Shown: positions 40,099-48,875 of the stretch, one piece after another
Layout: each line of letters opens with the position of its first letter
Numbering within the stretch: the stretch's first letter is position 1
Origin: Brevibacterium sp. W7.2
GTDB lineage: Bacteria; Actinomycetota; Actinomycetes; Actinomycetales; Brevibacteriaceae
Direction of reading: 5' to 3'
Assembly (NCBI RefSeq): GCF_018137945.1
Contig: NZ_CP073089.1
Span: forward strand, 1,488,001 to 1,552,000
DNA length: 64,000 nucleotides
Made by a program: the position numbers and the translations under genes
Notes under the pieces: model-generated
The model's input: only the letters and a program-made list of their open reading frames with translations
Databases searched by the model: none
Told to the model about the DNA's origin: nothing

Positions 40099-40338
40099 AT
40101 GCGAAGAAGAACAATACTGCTCGTCGGCGGTGTCGCGATCATCCTCCTCGGCGCGGGGCTGTACAGTCTCGGACTGTATTGGAATACTGGATCGGTCGCG
40201 GGCGGTGCCAACATCGGAGCCGGTATAGCCGCGATATTCGGAGAGATCTTCGGCGTGCTCGGTTTGGGTGTTCTTGTGGTCTGGGCGATCGCGGCGCTCG
40301 TGGTTCGGTTGAGGAATCGCTCCTCTATACGCGGGTGA
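40099..40338 (+). CDS. Small two-segment membrane protein
   Basis: 79 residues with membrane segments at about 5-27 (ILLVGGVAIILLGAGLYSLG) and 42-68 (ILGVLGLG region), and a basic tail. CAGGAGG lies before the ATG. A frame open from 40021 runs through the argH terminator and was not used. Family not recognised; small actinobacterial membrane proteins of this type are common. Faces the acyl-CoA synthetase gene tail to tail. Confidence 0.7.
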   Translation: MRRRTILLVGGVAIILLGAGLYSLGLYWNTGSVAGGANIGAGIAAIFGEIFGVLGLGVLVVWAIAALVVRLRNRSSIRG

Positions 40339-40351
40339 GAGGAGCCTGCCT

Positions 40352-42058
40352 TCAGTTCTTGAGATCGAAGTCCGTGTCCGCGTACTCATTCCCCTCGACA
40401 ACCGGCTCACCACTGAACGGATGCAGCTGATCCTCCCGGGCACGCAGCTCAACACGACGGATCTTGCCCGAGATCGTCTTCGGCAACTCCGCGAACTCGA
40501 GTCGGCGGATCCGCTTGTACGGAGCCAAATGCTCCCGGCAGTAGGCGAGGATCGATCGGGCGGTGTCCGCGTTGGCTTCGAACTTCTCCGACACCACGAC
40601 GTAGGCTTTCGGCACCGCCAAACGCACCGGGTCCGGTGACGGCACCACAGCCGCCTCGGCAACAGCTTCATGCTCGATGAGCACACTCTCCAACTCGAAC
40701 GGGGAGAGTCGGTAGTCACTGGCCTTGAACACGTCATCGGCCCGACCGACATACGTGATGTACCCATCCTCGTCCCGGGTAGCCACATCACCGGTGTGAT
40801 AGACCCCGCCTTCGAAGGCTTCGGCGGTCTTCTCCTCATTCGACCAATACCCGGTAGTCAACCCGATGGGGCGCGGGTCCAGGCGCAGGCAGATCTCACC
40901 CTCATCACCCTCCTCACCGGTGGCGGGATCGATGAGAACGACATCGAAGCCGGGCAGGGCCTTGCCCATCGACCCGTATTTGAGTTCCTGGTCCGGGGAA
41001 TTGCCGATCTGCAGAGTCGACTCCGTCTGCCCGAACCCATCCCGGATGAGCACACCCCACTCGTGATGGACCCGATCGATGATCTCCGGGTTCAACGGTT
41101 CACCCGCACCGAGGGCCTTCGTCGGTGGGGTCTTCAAATGCCCCAGGTCGGCTTGGATGAGCATGCGCCACACGGTCGGTGGGGCACAGAAACTCGTCAC
41201 ACCGACTCGGTCCATGGTCTCCATGAGGGCGTTGGCATCGAACCGGGAGTAGTTGTAGAGGAAGACGCAGGCCTCGGCGATCCACGGGGTGAAGATATTC
41301 GACCACGCGTGCTTGGCCCATCCGGGTGAGGCGACATTGAGGTGCACATCGCCCGGGGTCAGTCCCATCCAGTACATGGTTGACAGATGCCCGACGGGGT
41401 AGGACACGTGGGTGTGGGCGACCATCTTCGCCTTCGACGTCGTGCCTGAGGTGAAGTACAACAGCAGCAGGTCATCAGCCCGCGACGATCCTTGCGGGTC
41501 GAAAACGGTGCTTTCCTCAGCGGCATCGGCGTAGGCGTAGTCCTGCTGCCGGGTGGGTTGACCGCCGACGATGATGCGCACGACCTCGACATCAACGTCA
41601 TCGAACTTCGCGGCATCGTCGACGCCCGCGACGACGAAGTCGGCCTGACCGCGTTCGGCACGGTCGGTCAGGTCGATGGGACCCAGCTGGGTGGTGGCGG
41701 GCATGAGCACGGCACCGAGTTTGATGCCGGCGAGCATCGTCTCCCACAGCTCGACCTGGTTGTTGAGCATGACCATGACATGGTCACCGCGTTTGATCCC
41801 GGCCCGGCGGAAGTGGTTGGCGACCTGGTTCGACCGGGCAGCCAGTTCCGCGAAGCTCCACTTGCCCTCCGTGCCGTCCTGCTCGACGATCCACAGAGCG
41901 GGGTTGTCGTTGTTGACAGCGATCTTGTCGAACCAGTCCAGGGCGAAGTTGAAGTGCGTGAACCGCGGCCACTCGAACGCCTCACGCGCTGCGTCGTAGT
42001 CGCTGCGGAGCTCGATCAGCTGATCCCGGGCTGCTCTGAATTCATCGGTCACCGTCAT
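40352..42058 (-). CDS. Acyl-CoA synthetase (AMP-forming, medium-chain/acetate type)
   Basis: 568 residues of the ANL superfamily. Activates a carboxylic acid to acyl-AMP and then acyl-CoA. P-loop YFTSGTTSKAKM near residue 201, then DGFGQTESTLQIGN, YHTGDVATRDEDGYITYVGR and hinge GRADDVFKASDYRLSPFELE, and the catalytic Lys in PKTISGKIRRVELR near 540. It is shorter than acetyl-CoA synthetase (about 650), so a short- or medium-chain acid is likely. It is the third gene of a minus-strand operon after alcohol and aldehyde dehydrogenases, and would use the acid they produce. Confidence 0.93.
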   Translation of the reverse strand: MTVTDEFRAARDQLIELRSDYDAAREAFEWPRFTHFNFALDWFDKIAVNNDNPALWIVEQDGTEGKWSFAELAARSNQVANHFRRAGIKRGDHVMVMLNNQVELWETMLAGIKLGAVLMPATTQLGPIDLTDRAERGQADFVVAGVDDAAKFDDVDVEVVRIIVGGQPTRQQDYAYADAAEESTVFDPQGSSRADDLLLLYFTSGTTSKAKMVAHTHVSYPVGHLSTMYWMGLTPGDVHLNVASPGWAKHAWSNIFTPWIAEACVFLYNYSRFDANALMETMDRVGVTSFCAPPTVWRMLIQADLGHLKTPPTKALGAGEPLNPEIIDRVHHEWGVLIRDGFGQTESTLQIGNSPDQELKYGSMGKALPGFDVVLIDPATGEEGDEGEICLRLDPRPIGLTTGYWSNEEKTAEAFEGGVYHTGDVATRDEDGYITYVGRADDVFKASDYRLSPFELESVLIEHEAVAEAAVVPSPDPVRLAVPKAYVVVSEKFEANADTARSILAYCREHLAPYKRIRRLEFAELPKTISGKIRRVELRAREDQLHPFSGEPVVEGNEYADTDFDLKN

Positions 42059-42132
42059 TGTGGCCTCCTATAGGTTTCGGGGTCTGTTGTCGACCGGGTC
42101 CGGCCGCCGCCGATTGCGGACAGCCGGGGAGC

Positions 42133-42169
42133 GGTGAGGCGAGCGGCTGTCTCCGCCGCTCGCCTCACC
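42133..42169. terminator. Perfect 15-bp hairpin between aldehyde dehydrogenase and acyl-CoA synthetase
   Basis: GGTGAGGCGAGCGGC - 7-base loop - GCCGCTCGCCTCACC. No T-run follows on the minus strand. It may attenuate or process the operon message and would set different levels for the synthetase. Confidence 0.7.
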
Positions 42170-42181
42170 GGTTCGGTCGAT

Positions 42182-43687
42182 TCAGATGGCGATGGTGACT
42201 GACTTCACCTGGGTGTAGAGTTCGATGCTTTCGGGCCCGAGCTCGCGACCCCATCCGGACTGGTGGAAGCCGCCGAACGGCAGCGCGCTGTCGAGAGCGT
42301 GATAAGTGTTGACCCACACGGATCCGGCGTTGAGTCGGCTGGCAACGCGGTGCGCCCTGCTGAGATCCTGCGTCCACAGACCCGCCGCCAGGCCGTATTC
42401 GCTGCGGTTGGCTGCGGCAATGACCTCGTCATCACCGGAGAAGGGGATCGAGACCGCCACCGGTCCGAAGATCTCCTCCTGCACGATCGACATGTCCTCG
42501 CTTGTGCCAGTGAAGACAGTCGGCTCGACGAAGTAGCCGGTGTCGCCGTGACGGTTGCCGCCGACGAGCGCAACGGCTCCCGCCCGCTTGCCCGCCTCGA
42601 GGTAGCCGACAACACGATCCAACTGCTCCTGCGACACGAGCGGCGTTATGACTGATTTGGGATCATTGCCCGGCCCGACAGCCAGCGCCTTCACCTGTTC
42701 GGCAAGGGCCGCATTGAACTTGTCGTAGATGGACTCGTGGACGTACACGCGAGTGCCGGCTTCACAGGCCTGACCAGAGTTCAAGGTGAAGCCCTGGATC
42801 ACGCCGCCGACGGCACTGTCGATGTCGGCATCGGCGAAGACGATGTTCGGAGATTTGCCTCCGAGCTCCAGCGAGACTTTCTTGAGATTCCCAGCAGAGG
42901 CGGCGACGATCCGCTTTCCGACTTCCGTGGATCCCGTGAAAGCGACCTTGTCGACATCGGAGTGTTCCGACAGTGCTGCACCGGCCTCACCGTGGCCCGT
43001 CACGATGTTCACCACACCGTCGGGAACACCAGCTTCGACGAGGATCTGTCCGAGCAGCAGAGCCGTCAGAGGAGTCTGTTCGGCCGGTTTGAGGACGACA
43101 GTGTTTCCGGTCGCCAAGGCCGGGGCGATCTTCCACGCGGCCATGAGCAGGGGGAAGTTCCACGGAATGATCTGTCCGCAGACTCCGACGGGCTCTCTGC
43201 GCGTGAAGGAATGGAATTCGGCATCCTCGGGGGCCAGGAGCATCGACGGATTGTTCACCGATCCCTGGATCTTCGAGGGCCATCCGGCGTAGTAGCGGAA
43301 GCAGTCAGCAGACGACCTGACGTCGAACGCTGCGGCGATTCCCAGCGGTTTGCCGTTGTCGAGCGATTCGAGCTCTGCGAAATCATCGGCACGGCTGAGG
43401 ATCAGTTCGGAGATCCTCCAGAGGAGGTTCTCGCGCCGGGCCGGACGCCAACGTGCCCAATCGGTGGTGTCGAAGGCACGACGTGCGGCAGACACCGCCC
43501 GATCGATGTCCTCGGCGGCTCCGCGGGGGACCGTGGCGAGGGCTTCACCCGTGGCCGGGTCGTAGGTGGTGAAAGTCTCGCCGGAACCGGCATCGGTCCA
43601 CTGCCCGTCGATGAGAATCTTCTGAGGCTGTGCGAGGAATTCCTGCAGGCGAGGGGAACGTGCTGGGGATTCTACGGTGGTTGTCAT
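42182..43687 (-). CDS. NAD-dependent aldehyde dehydrogenase
   Basis: 501 residues. Oxidises an aldehyde to its acid. Motifs: PWNFPLLMAAWKIAPALATG, FTGSTEVGKRI, catalytic Glu275 in LELGGKSPN and catalytic Cys308 in NSGQACEAGTRVY. The C-terminal SGWGRELGPESIELYTQVKS is typical of the acetaldehyde/betaine aldehyde branch. It lies 90 bases downstream of the alcohol dehydrogenase. A long opposite-strand frame across it is a shadow. Confidence 0.95.
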   Translation of the reverse strand: MTTTVESPARSPRLQEFLAQPQKILIDGQWTDAGSGETFTTYDPATGEALATVPRGAAEDIDRAVSAARRAFDTTDWARWRPARRENLLWRISELILSRADDFAELESLDNGKPLGIAAAFDVRSSADCFRYYAGWPSKIQGSVNNPSMLLAPEDAEFHSFTRREPVGVCGQIIPWNFPLLMAAWKIAPALATGNTVVLKPAEQTPLTALLLGQILVEAGVPDGVVNIVTGHGEAGAALSEHSDVDKVAFTGSTEVGKRIVAASAGNLKKVSLELGGKSPNIVFADADIDSAVGGVIQGFTLNSGQACEAGTRVYVHESIYDKFNAALAEQVKALAVGPGNDPKSVITPLVSQEQLDRVVGYLEAGKRAGAVALVGGNRHGDTGYFVEPTVFTGTSEDMSIVQEEIFGPVAVSIPFSGDDEVIAAANRSEYGLAAGLWTQDLSRAHRVASRLNAGSVWVNTYHALDSALPFGGFHQSGWGRELGPESIELYTQVKSVTIAI

Positions 43688-43777
43688 CGTCGACTCCTTG
43701 TCGTGATCGGATTCGTCCTGCTGATCGTCGATGGTCAGCGGGAACTGTGGTGAGGGTGAGTTGTCGTCGCGTCGGTT

Positions 43778-44869
43778 TCAGAACGAGGTGATGACCGATC
43801 GGATGACCTCGCCCTTTTTGAGCGCCTCATAGCCGTCATTGATCTCGTTGATGGAGATCTCGCGGCTGACGAGGTGATCGAGTTCGAAGCGTCCCTGCAC
43901 ATAGAGGTCGGCGTAGAGGGCGATATCGCGTTTGACGTTCGACGAGCCCATGAGGACCGCCTGGAGGCGACGCTGCGCGAACAGCGAGTCGAGGGAGGAA
44001 GTGAACTCGGTCGTCGTTCCGGGAGGAGCGATGCCGATGAGGTAAGCAGTGCCGCCCGGCTTGGTCAGCTGCTGCACCTGGCGCTGAGTGGCTTCCAGCC
44101 CGATGACTTCGAAGGCATGGTCGACTCCGCCCGTGAGTTCCTGGACGGCGGCGACGGGATCGGTCGTCGAGGAGTTGATGAGGTCGGTGGCGCCGAACTT
44201 CTTCGCGGCCTCGAGCTTGCTGTCGACGATGTCGATAGCGATGATGTGCTTCGCACCGGCCAGTCGTGCCCCGCTGATCGCATTGAGGCCGATGCCTCCG
44301 GTGCCGATGACGGCAACCGTGTCGCCGGGGCGGACGTGCGCAGTGTTGATGGCGGCTCCGGCACCCGTGACGACAGAGCAGCCGAGCAGTGCGGCCTGCG
44401 GGAACGGAATCTGATTGTTGACGACCGCCAGCTGGTTCTCGTGGACGAGGACCTGTTCGGCGAATCCGCCGACGTTGACCGACTGTGCGATCTCCTGACC
44501 GTCAGGGAACGAGACGCGAGGCTTCTCACCCTCTTTTCTGGCCACTGCCGTCGGGTTGGAGCACAGAGTGGTTTTGCCGGACAGACACTCTGCGCAGGCG
44601 CCGCAGAAGGTGATGAGGCAGGCGACGACATGGTCGCCTACGCTCATGCTGGTCACGCCCGGTCCCACCGAACGGACGACGCCGGAGATCTCGTGTCCGC
44701 CGACGGCGGGAAGCGGAAGCCCGAAATCGTGATCGATGAGGTGGAGGTCCGAGTGGCACAGGCCGCTCGCCTTCACATCCACCAGTACCTCACGGCCCTG
44801 TGGATCATCGATGACGACGTCGTGGACAGTGAACTCTCCGCCGATCGCGGTTGCCAATGAAGCTTTCAT
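43778..44869 (-). CDS. Zinc-dependent alcohol dehydrogenase (class III-like MDR)
   Basis: 363 residues. Catalytic zinc ligands: Cys in SGLCHSDLHL (near residue 37), GHEISGVV (near 59) and Cys at FLGCSVVTGAG-like LLGCSVVTGAG (near 160). The structural zinc lobe is visible as CGACAECLSGKTTLC. Cofactor loop GTGGIGLNAISGA. First gene of the operon, transcribed away from the AcoR-like regulator. Probable substrate is ethanol or another primary alcohol, judged from the next two genes; glutathione- or mycothiol-linked formaldehyde oxidation is less likely given the aldehyde dehydrogenase. Confidence 0.94.
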   Translation of the reverse strand: MKASLATAIGGEFTVHDVVIDDPQGREVLVDVKASGLCHSDLHLIDHDFGLPLPAVGGHEISGVVRSVGPGVTSMSVGDHVVACLITFCGACAECLSGKTTLCSNPTAVARKEGEKPRVSFPDGQEIAQSVNVGGFAEQVLVHENQLAVVNNQIPFPQAALLGCSVVTGAGAAINTAHVRPGDTVAVIGTGGIGLNAISGARLAGAKHIIAIDIVDSKLEAAKKFGATDLINSSTTDPVAAVQELTGGVDHAFEVIGLEATQRQVQQLTKPGGTAYLIGIAPPGTTTEFTSSLDSLFAQRRLQAVLMGSSNVKRDIALYADLYVQGRFELDHLVSREISINEINDGYEALKKGEVIRSVITSF

Positions 44870-45096
44870 CTTCTGTGTCCTTCCAATGTGCGAAATGGAA
44901 CCGTGGCGCGGCTCCTTCGGTCAGACTATGATCGGCATCACATCTCGAAGTGTGCAGATATGGAACACTGCTCTGTAACACCGCGCAGATGGCCGCGCCG
45001 TCCGGAGGGCGAACCGCCTCGTTGTCGTCTTCGGGCAACTGCGGTAACTTCAGGGCGGACAACAGCTGATGGGGTCTGGGTCAATGGAGGTCAAGG
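44870..45096. promoter_or_regulatory. Divergent promoter region, alcohol operon and AcoR-like regulator
   Basis: 227 bases between opposite genes. Degenerate dyad-like elements occur around 44950-44985 (TGTGCAG ... GGAACACTG ... TGTAACACC), which could be binding sites for the regulator. No clear -35/-10 pair is visible. Confidence 0.4.
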
Positions 45097-46743
45097 GTGC
45101 CGCACAGGAGCGAACAGGTTGAGTACGGATGGCTGAGGTCCGAGCTGTCGGGTGTGAACCGCTCTTCGAGCCCTGAGCCGTCGCCGGTGCCCGCGAAGAA
45201 CAGCGGCAGTGCTCTGCTCAAAGCCGCCGAGGCGGCATTCGACGTGATGACACATGATCTTGCCGGCCTGGATCTCACGCTGCTCCTCGCAGATCGCAGC
45301 GGACGGCTGATTCAGACCGTCGGTGATGTCGACTGCAGAACCGGCATCGAGGCGCAGCGCCGGGGACTTGTCGTCGGCGCCGATCTCAGCGAAGAGAAGG
45401 TGGGGTTCAACGGGATCGGCACCGCCTTGGAGATCGGAGGCGAGATCGCCATTGACGGGAATGAACACTTTGTCGAGGCGTTCCGTGAGTTCTCCTGTTT
45501 CGGGATACCTGTCATCCACGCCGGAAGCAAGCGGCTCGAAGGCGTTCTCAACGTCACCGCACCGACCGCTGCGACAGGGTCCCTTCTCGAAGGCTTCGGC
45601 CGGATCGTCGTCCGGCAGATCGAAAAGCAGCTGGCTGAGAACACCTATCGCGACGAATACCGCCTGATGGAGGAGTTCGTCCGGGTATCGCGCGGTTCGA
45701 CAAGTGCGGTGTGCGCCTTGGGAGAGGATACGGCGTTGAGCAATCGCCTGGCCGAGAGCCTCTTCGACGTCGTCGACTTCAACTCGCTTCGCACAGACAT
45801 CCTCTCGAGCTTGGGAACGGCCGAGCGTCATCGCACGGTCGACGTCGGGGGAGGCCGCATGCTTGATCTCGACGTCGTTCCGGTCGGGCATGAACAGGCT
45901 GTCGTCACCATGAAGCCCCTCTGGCGAGGGCGACGGACAGTGCCGAGAGGAGGGCCCCGTAACAACTCATTCGGGTTGGTATGGAGTTCCCGCCTGCAGA
46001 ATGCGAAAGGCCGGACCGGAGTCATCTCCATCGTCGGTGATGCGGGTACCGGTCGCACCTCGGCAGCGACTGAGGTCGTTCGGGGTGCGTCCACCGAGCG
46101 AGTCGAGGGAATCGAGTTGCTCAGGCGAGAACCTGAGGACTGGCCAGATTGCCTGCAATCCCCATCGGGTTCTCAGGCTGACGCTCTCATCGTCGACGAT
46201 ATCGACCTGCTCTCGGACCGGCAGTTGGGCGTATTGCGTCGTCTGCTCGAGTCGGATCGGAAAGGCACTGTGGTCGTGACGTCGACTCCGGCGGGGAAGT
46301 CTGACCAGTCGTTGAGGTCGCTCCTGGCGATGGCTGATTCCACAGTCCACCTGCCCCCACTGCGGGAGAGGACAGCTGAGTTCCCGGCGATCGTCCGCGG
46401 ACTTGCCCGACAGATCAACGGCGGCAGGCCGGTCGAATTCAGCGAAGCCTGTCTCCAGACACTTGAGCGTGACGACTGGCCCGGCAACCTCACGCAGCTG
46501 GGGAAGGTACTGCGTGAGGTTCTGGTCAACCGCGCGAACGCGGTCGTCGGAGTTGCCGATCTTCCCGCCCGGTTCAGGTCGGAGAGCGCTTCGTCGGTGA
46601 CAGGAATTGAACGGTTGGAACGCGACGCGATCGTCAAGACGCTCGAGTCCTTGGGCGGCAATAAGTATCAGGCTGCGAAGGCTTTGGGAATCAGCCGGAC
46701 CACGCTGTATCGGCGCTTGCGCGAATTCCGCATCTCCGGGTGA
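45097..46743 (+). CDS. AcoR-like GAF/AAA/Fis-type transcriptional regulator
   Basis: 548 residues. A GAF sensor (about 50-175) precedes a reduced AAA domain with Walker A GDAGTGRTS (314-322), Walker B LIVDDIDLL (364-372) and PLRERTAEFP (421), then a Fis-type helix-turn-helix (NKYQAAKALGISRTTLYRRL, 522-541). The sigma-54 contact loop GAFTGA is absent and the region between Walker A and B is short. Related actinobacterial regulators act without sigma-54. It starts at GTG after GGAGGTCAAG and is divergent from adh, so it most likely activates the alcohol operon in response to substrate. Confidence 0.9.
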   Translation: MPHRSEQVEYGWLRSELSGVNRSSSPEPSPVPAKNSGSALLKAAEAAFDVMTHDLAGLDLTLLLADRSGRLIQTVGDVDCRTGIEAQRRGLVVGADLSEEKVGFNGIGTALEIGGEIAIDGNEHFVEAFREFSCFGIPVIHAGSKRLEGVLNVTAPTAATGSLLEGFGRIVVRQIEKQLAENTYRDEYRLMEEFVRVSRGSTSAVCALGEDTALSNRLAESLFDVVDFNSLRTDILSSLGTAERHRTVDVGGGRMLDLDVVPVGHEQAVVTMKPLWRGRRTVPRGGPRNNSFGLVWSSRLQNAKGRTGVISIVGDAGTGRTSAATEVVRGASTERVEGIELLRREPEDWPDCLQSPSGSQADALIVDDIDLLSDRQLGVLRRLLESDRKGTVVVTSTPAGKSDQSLRSLLAMADSTVHLPPLRERTAEFPAIVRGLARQINGGRPVEFSEACLQTLERDDWPGNLTQLGKVLREVLVNRANAVVGVADLPARFRSESASSVTGIERLERDAIVKTLESLGGNKYQAAKALGISRTTLYRRLREFRISG

Positions 46744-46815
46744 CACCGTTCGTTCCTTACGGCGTGATGCTCCTCGCTTCCCACTTGCTCTTCTGTTCGC
46801 CGTAGTATTGACCAT

Positions 46816-46836
46816 GTGCCGCTCTCGAAGCGGCAC
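46816..46836. terminator. Hairpin between the regulator and tyrS
   Basis: GTGCCGCT - CTCGA - AGCGGCAC is a perfect 8-bp stem about 60 bases before the tyrS start, without a T-run. It may be a leader structure or a weak terminator. Confidence 0.45.
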
Positions 46837-46897
46837 TACCAGTCAAGCATTGGCGGCGCTGCCGCACATGGCAATGCTCAGATTCGAAAGGACCGAA

Positions 46898-48184
46898 GTG
46901 ACCGACATCTTCAGCGAACTCAAGGCCCGTGGGCTCGTCGCAGTTTCCACCGACGAGGCCGCCCTGCAGAAAGCCCTGGCCGAGGAGTCGCTGACCTATT
47001 ATGTCGGTTTCGATCCGACGGCACCGAGCCTGCACATGGGCAACCTCGTCCAGCTGCTCACCGCCGCTCGCCTGCAGCAGGCCGGGCACAACCCGCTGGC
47101 TCTCGTCGGCGGTGCCACCGGCCTCATCGGCGATCCGCGCATGTCGGGGGAGCGGACGCTCAACCCTCGTGAGGTCGTCGAGGAATGGGTGGCGAAGATC
47201 CGCGCCCAGGTCGAGAAGTTCCTCGATTTCGACGGTCCCCATGCCGCGCAGATCGTCAACAACCTGGACTGGACCTCGCAGCTGTCCGCCATCGACTTCC
47301 TCCGCGACATCGGCAAGCACTTCCCGGTCAACCGGATGCTCGCGAAGGAATCCGTCTCCGCCCGCCTCAACAGCGAAGCCGGCATCTCCTTCACCGAGTT
47401 CTCGTACCAGATCCTCCAGGGCAACGACTACCTCGAGCTCAATCGCCGTTACGGCTGCTCCCTGCAGACCGGCGGATCCGACCAGTGGGGCAACCTCACC
47501 TCCGGCGTCGACCTCATCCGCCGCGTCGACCAGAAGACCGTCCACGCAATGGCGACCCCGCTGATCACGAAGGCCGACGGCACGAAGTTCGGAAAGACTG
47601 AATCCGGCACCGTGTGGCTCGATTCGTCGCTGACCAGCCCGTACGCATTCAGCCAGTTCTGGCTCAACGCCGACGACCGCGACGTGGTCAAGTACCTCAA
47701 GGTGTTCTCGCTGCGCTCGCTCGAGGAGATCGAGGCCATCGAGGCCGAGTTCACCGCGGCCCCGCACACCCGTGTGGCACAGAAGGCCCTCGCCGAGGAT
47801 GTCACCACCTTGGTCCACGGACGCCAGGCGTACGAACAGGCCATCGCCGCGGCCTCCGCCCTCTTCGGCGGGGGAGAGCTCACCGGCCTTGATTCGTCGA
47901 CGCTGGGTGCGGCAACTTCCGAGCTGCCGCGGGGTGCGGTGTCGACGACCCAGCTGGCCGAAGGCCTGCCTGTTGCTGATGCGTTCGTCGCTTCCGGCAT
48001 CGTCAAGTCCAAGGGTGAGGCTCGCCGTGCCATCAAGGACGGGGGAGCGTACGTCAACAACGTCAAGGTCGCCGACCAGGAGCAGACCCTGACTTCCGAT
48101 GATGTGCTCTCGACAGAAGCTGGAGGAGTCGTCCTCCTGCGCCGAGGCAAGAAGACCCTCGGTGCTGTCGACATCGTCGGCTGA
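46898..48184 (+). CDS. tyrS: Tyrosyl-tRNA synthetase
   Basis: 428 residues. Charges tRNA-Tyr. The GTG start with GAAAGGA upstream gives the family N-terminus TDIFSELKARGLVAVSTDEA; a frame open from 46607 overlaps the regulator gene and is not used. Class I signature HMGN (His46) stands for HIGH, and KFGKTE near residue 230 for KMSKS. YQILQGNDYLELNR and GGSDQWGN bind tyrosine and ATP. The C-terminal S4 domain is GIVKSKGEARRAIKDGGAYV. A strong terminator follows. Confidence 0.97.
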   Translation: MTDIFSELKARGLVAVSTDEAALQKALAEESLTYYVGFDPTAPSLHMGNLVQLLTAARLQQAGHNPLALVGGATGLIGDPRMSGERTLNPREVVEEWVAKIRAQVEKFLDFDGPHAAQIVNNLDWTSQLSAIDFLRDIGKHFPVNRMLAKESVSARLNSEAGISFTEFSYQILQGNDYLELNRRYGCSLQTGGSDQWGNLTSGVDLIRRVDQKTVHAMATPLITKADGTKFGKTESGTVWLDSSLTSPYAFSQFWLNADDRDVVKYLKVFSLRSLEEIEAIEAEFTAAPHTRVAQKALAEDVTTLVHGRQAYEQAIAAASALFGGGELTGLDSSTLGAATSELPRGAVSTTQLAEGLPVADAFVASGIVKSKGEARRAIKDGGAYVNNVKVADQEQTLTSDDVLSTEAGGVVLLRRGKKTLGAVDIVG

Positions 48185-48199
48185 TCAACGACAGACTCT

Positions 48200-48245
48200 G
48201 ACAATGCCGCGTCCTCTCTCGGAGGGCGCGGCATTGTCGTTTCCA
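48200..48245 (+). terminator. Rho-independent terminator after tyrS
   Basis: GACAATGCCGCG pairs perfectly with CGCGGCATTGTC around a 15-base loop, followed by GTTTCC. Confidence 0.85.
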
Positions 48246-48464
48246 AAATGCACGGTCCGGGGCGACTGAGCCCGCGCGACAACGGGAATCCTTGTCATCG
48301 TCGAATACAAGCAAATAGTTTGTGGGAGGTTCGTCGGCGGGTTCGTGCGGTCAACCTGATCGGCATCATGGGGCCAGCACCATGGAAAAGCATGCGGTCA
48401 TCGAGCAGACTGGCAGATGACGGATAACCGAACGAATACCGACTGACGAACGCACGAGGAGATC

Positions 48465-48866
48465 ATGCGCACCCTGCTCAACATCATCTGGTTCATCTTC
48501 TCCGGCCTCTGGCTGGCACTCGGATACTGGGCCGCCGGCATCATCGCCTGCATCTTCATCGTCACCATCCCGTGGGGAATCGCGTCCTTCCGCATCGGCA
48601 ACTACGCACTCTGGCCCTTCGGTCGCGAGGTCATCGAAACCCGCCCGGCCGGAGTGGCGACCACCTTGGGCAACATCATCTGGCTCATCGTCGCCGGCGT
48701 CTGGCTCGCCATCGGACACGTCGTCACCTCGATCCCGCTGTTCATCTCGATCATCGGCATCCCGCTCGGCTGGGCGAACATCAAGCTCATCCCCGTCTCT
48801 CTCATGCCGCTGGGCAAACAGATCGTCGACAGCGACCGGCTGATGCCCGGTTACCGCGGAGCCTGA
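48465..48866 (+). CDS. YccF-domain inner membrane protein
   Basis: 133 residues made of two YccF repeats: RTLLNIIWFIFSGLWLALGY with GIASFRIGNYALWPFGREV, then GNIIWLIVAGVWLAIGHVV with IPLGWANIKLIPVSLMPLGK. Four membrane segments. Function unknown. ACGAGGAGAT precedes the ATG. Convergent with the formate/nitrite transporter gene, with nine bases between. Confidence 0.93.
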   Translation: MRTLLNIIWFIFSGLWLALGYWAAGIIACIFIVTIPWGIASFRIGNYALWPFGREVIETRPAGVATTLGNIIWLIVAGVWLAIGHVVTSIPLFISIIGIPLGWANIKLIPVSLMPLGKQIVDSDRLMPGYRGA

Positions 48867-48875
48867 CTCAACGAC

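Noticed and set aside
46744..46897. A T-box riboswitch in front of tyrS
   Set aside because: Only a short 8-bp hairpin is present. The region is too short and lacks a T-box sequence and specifier loop.
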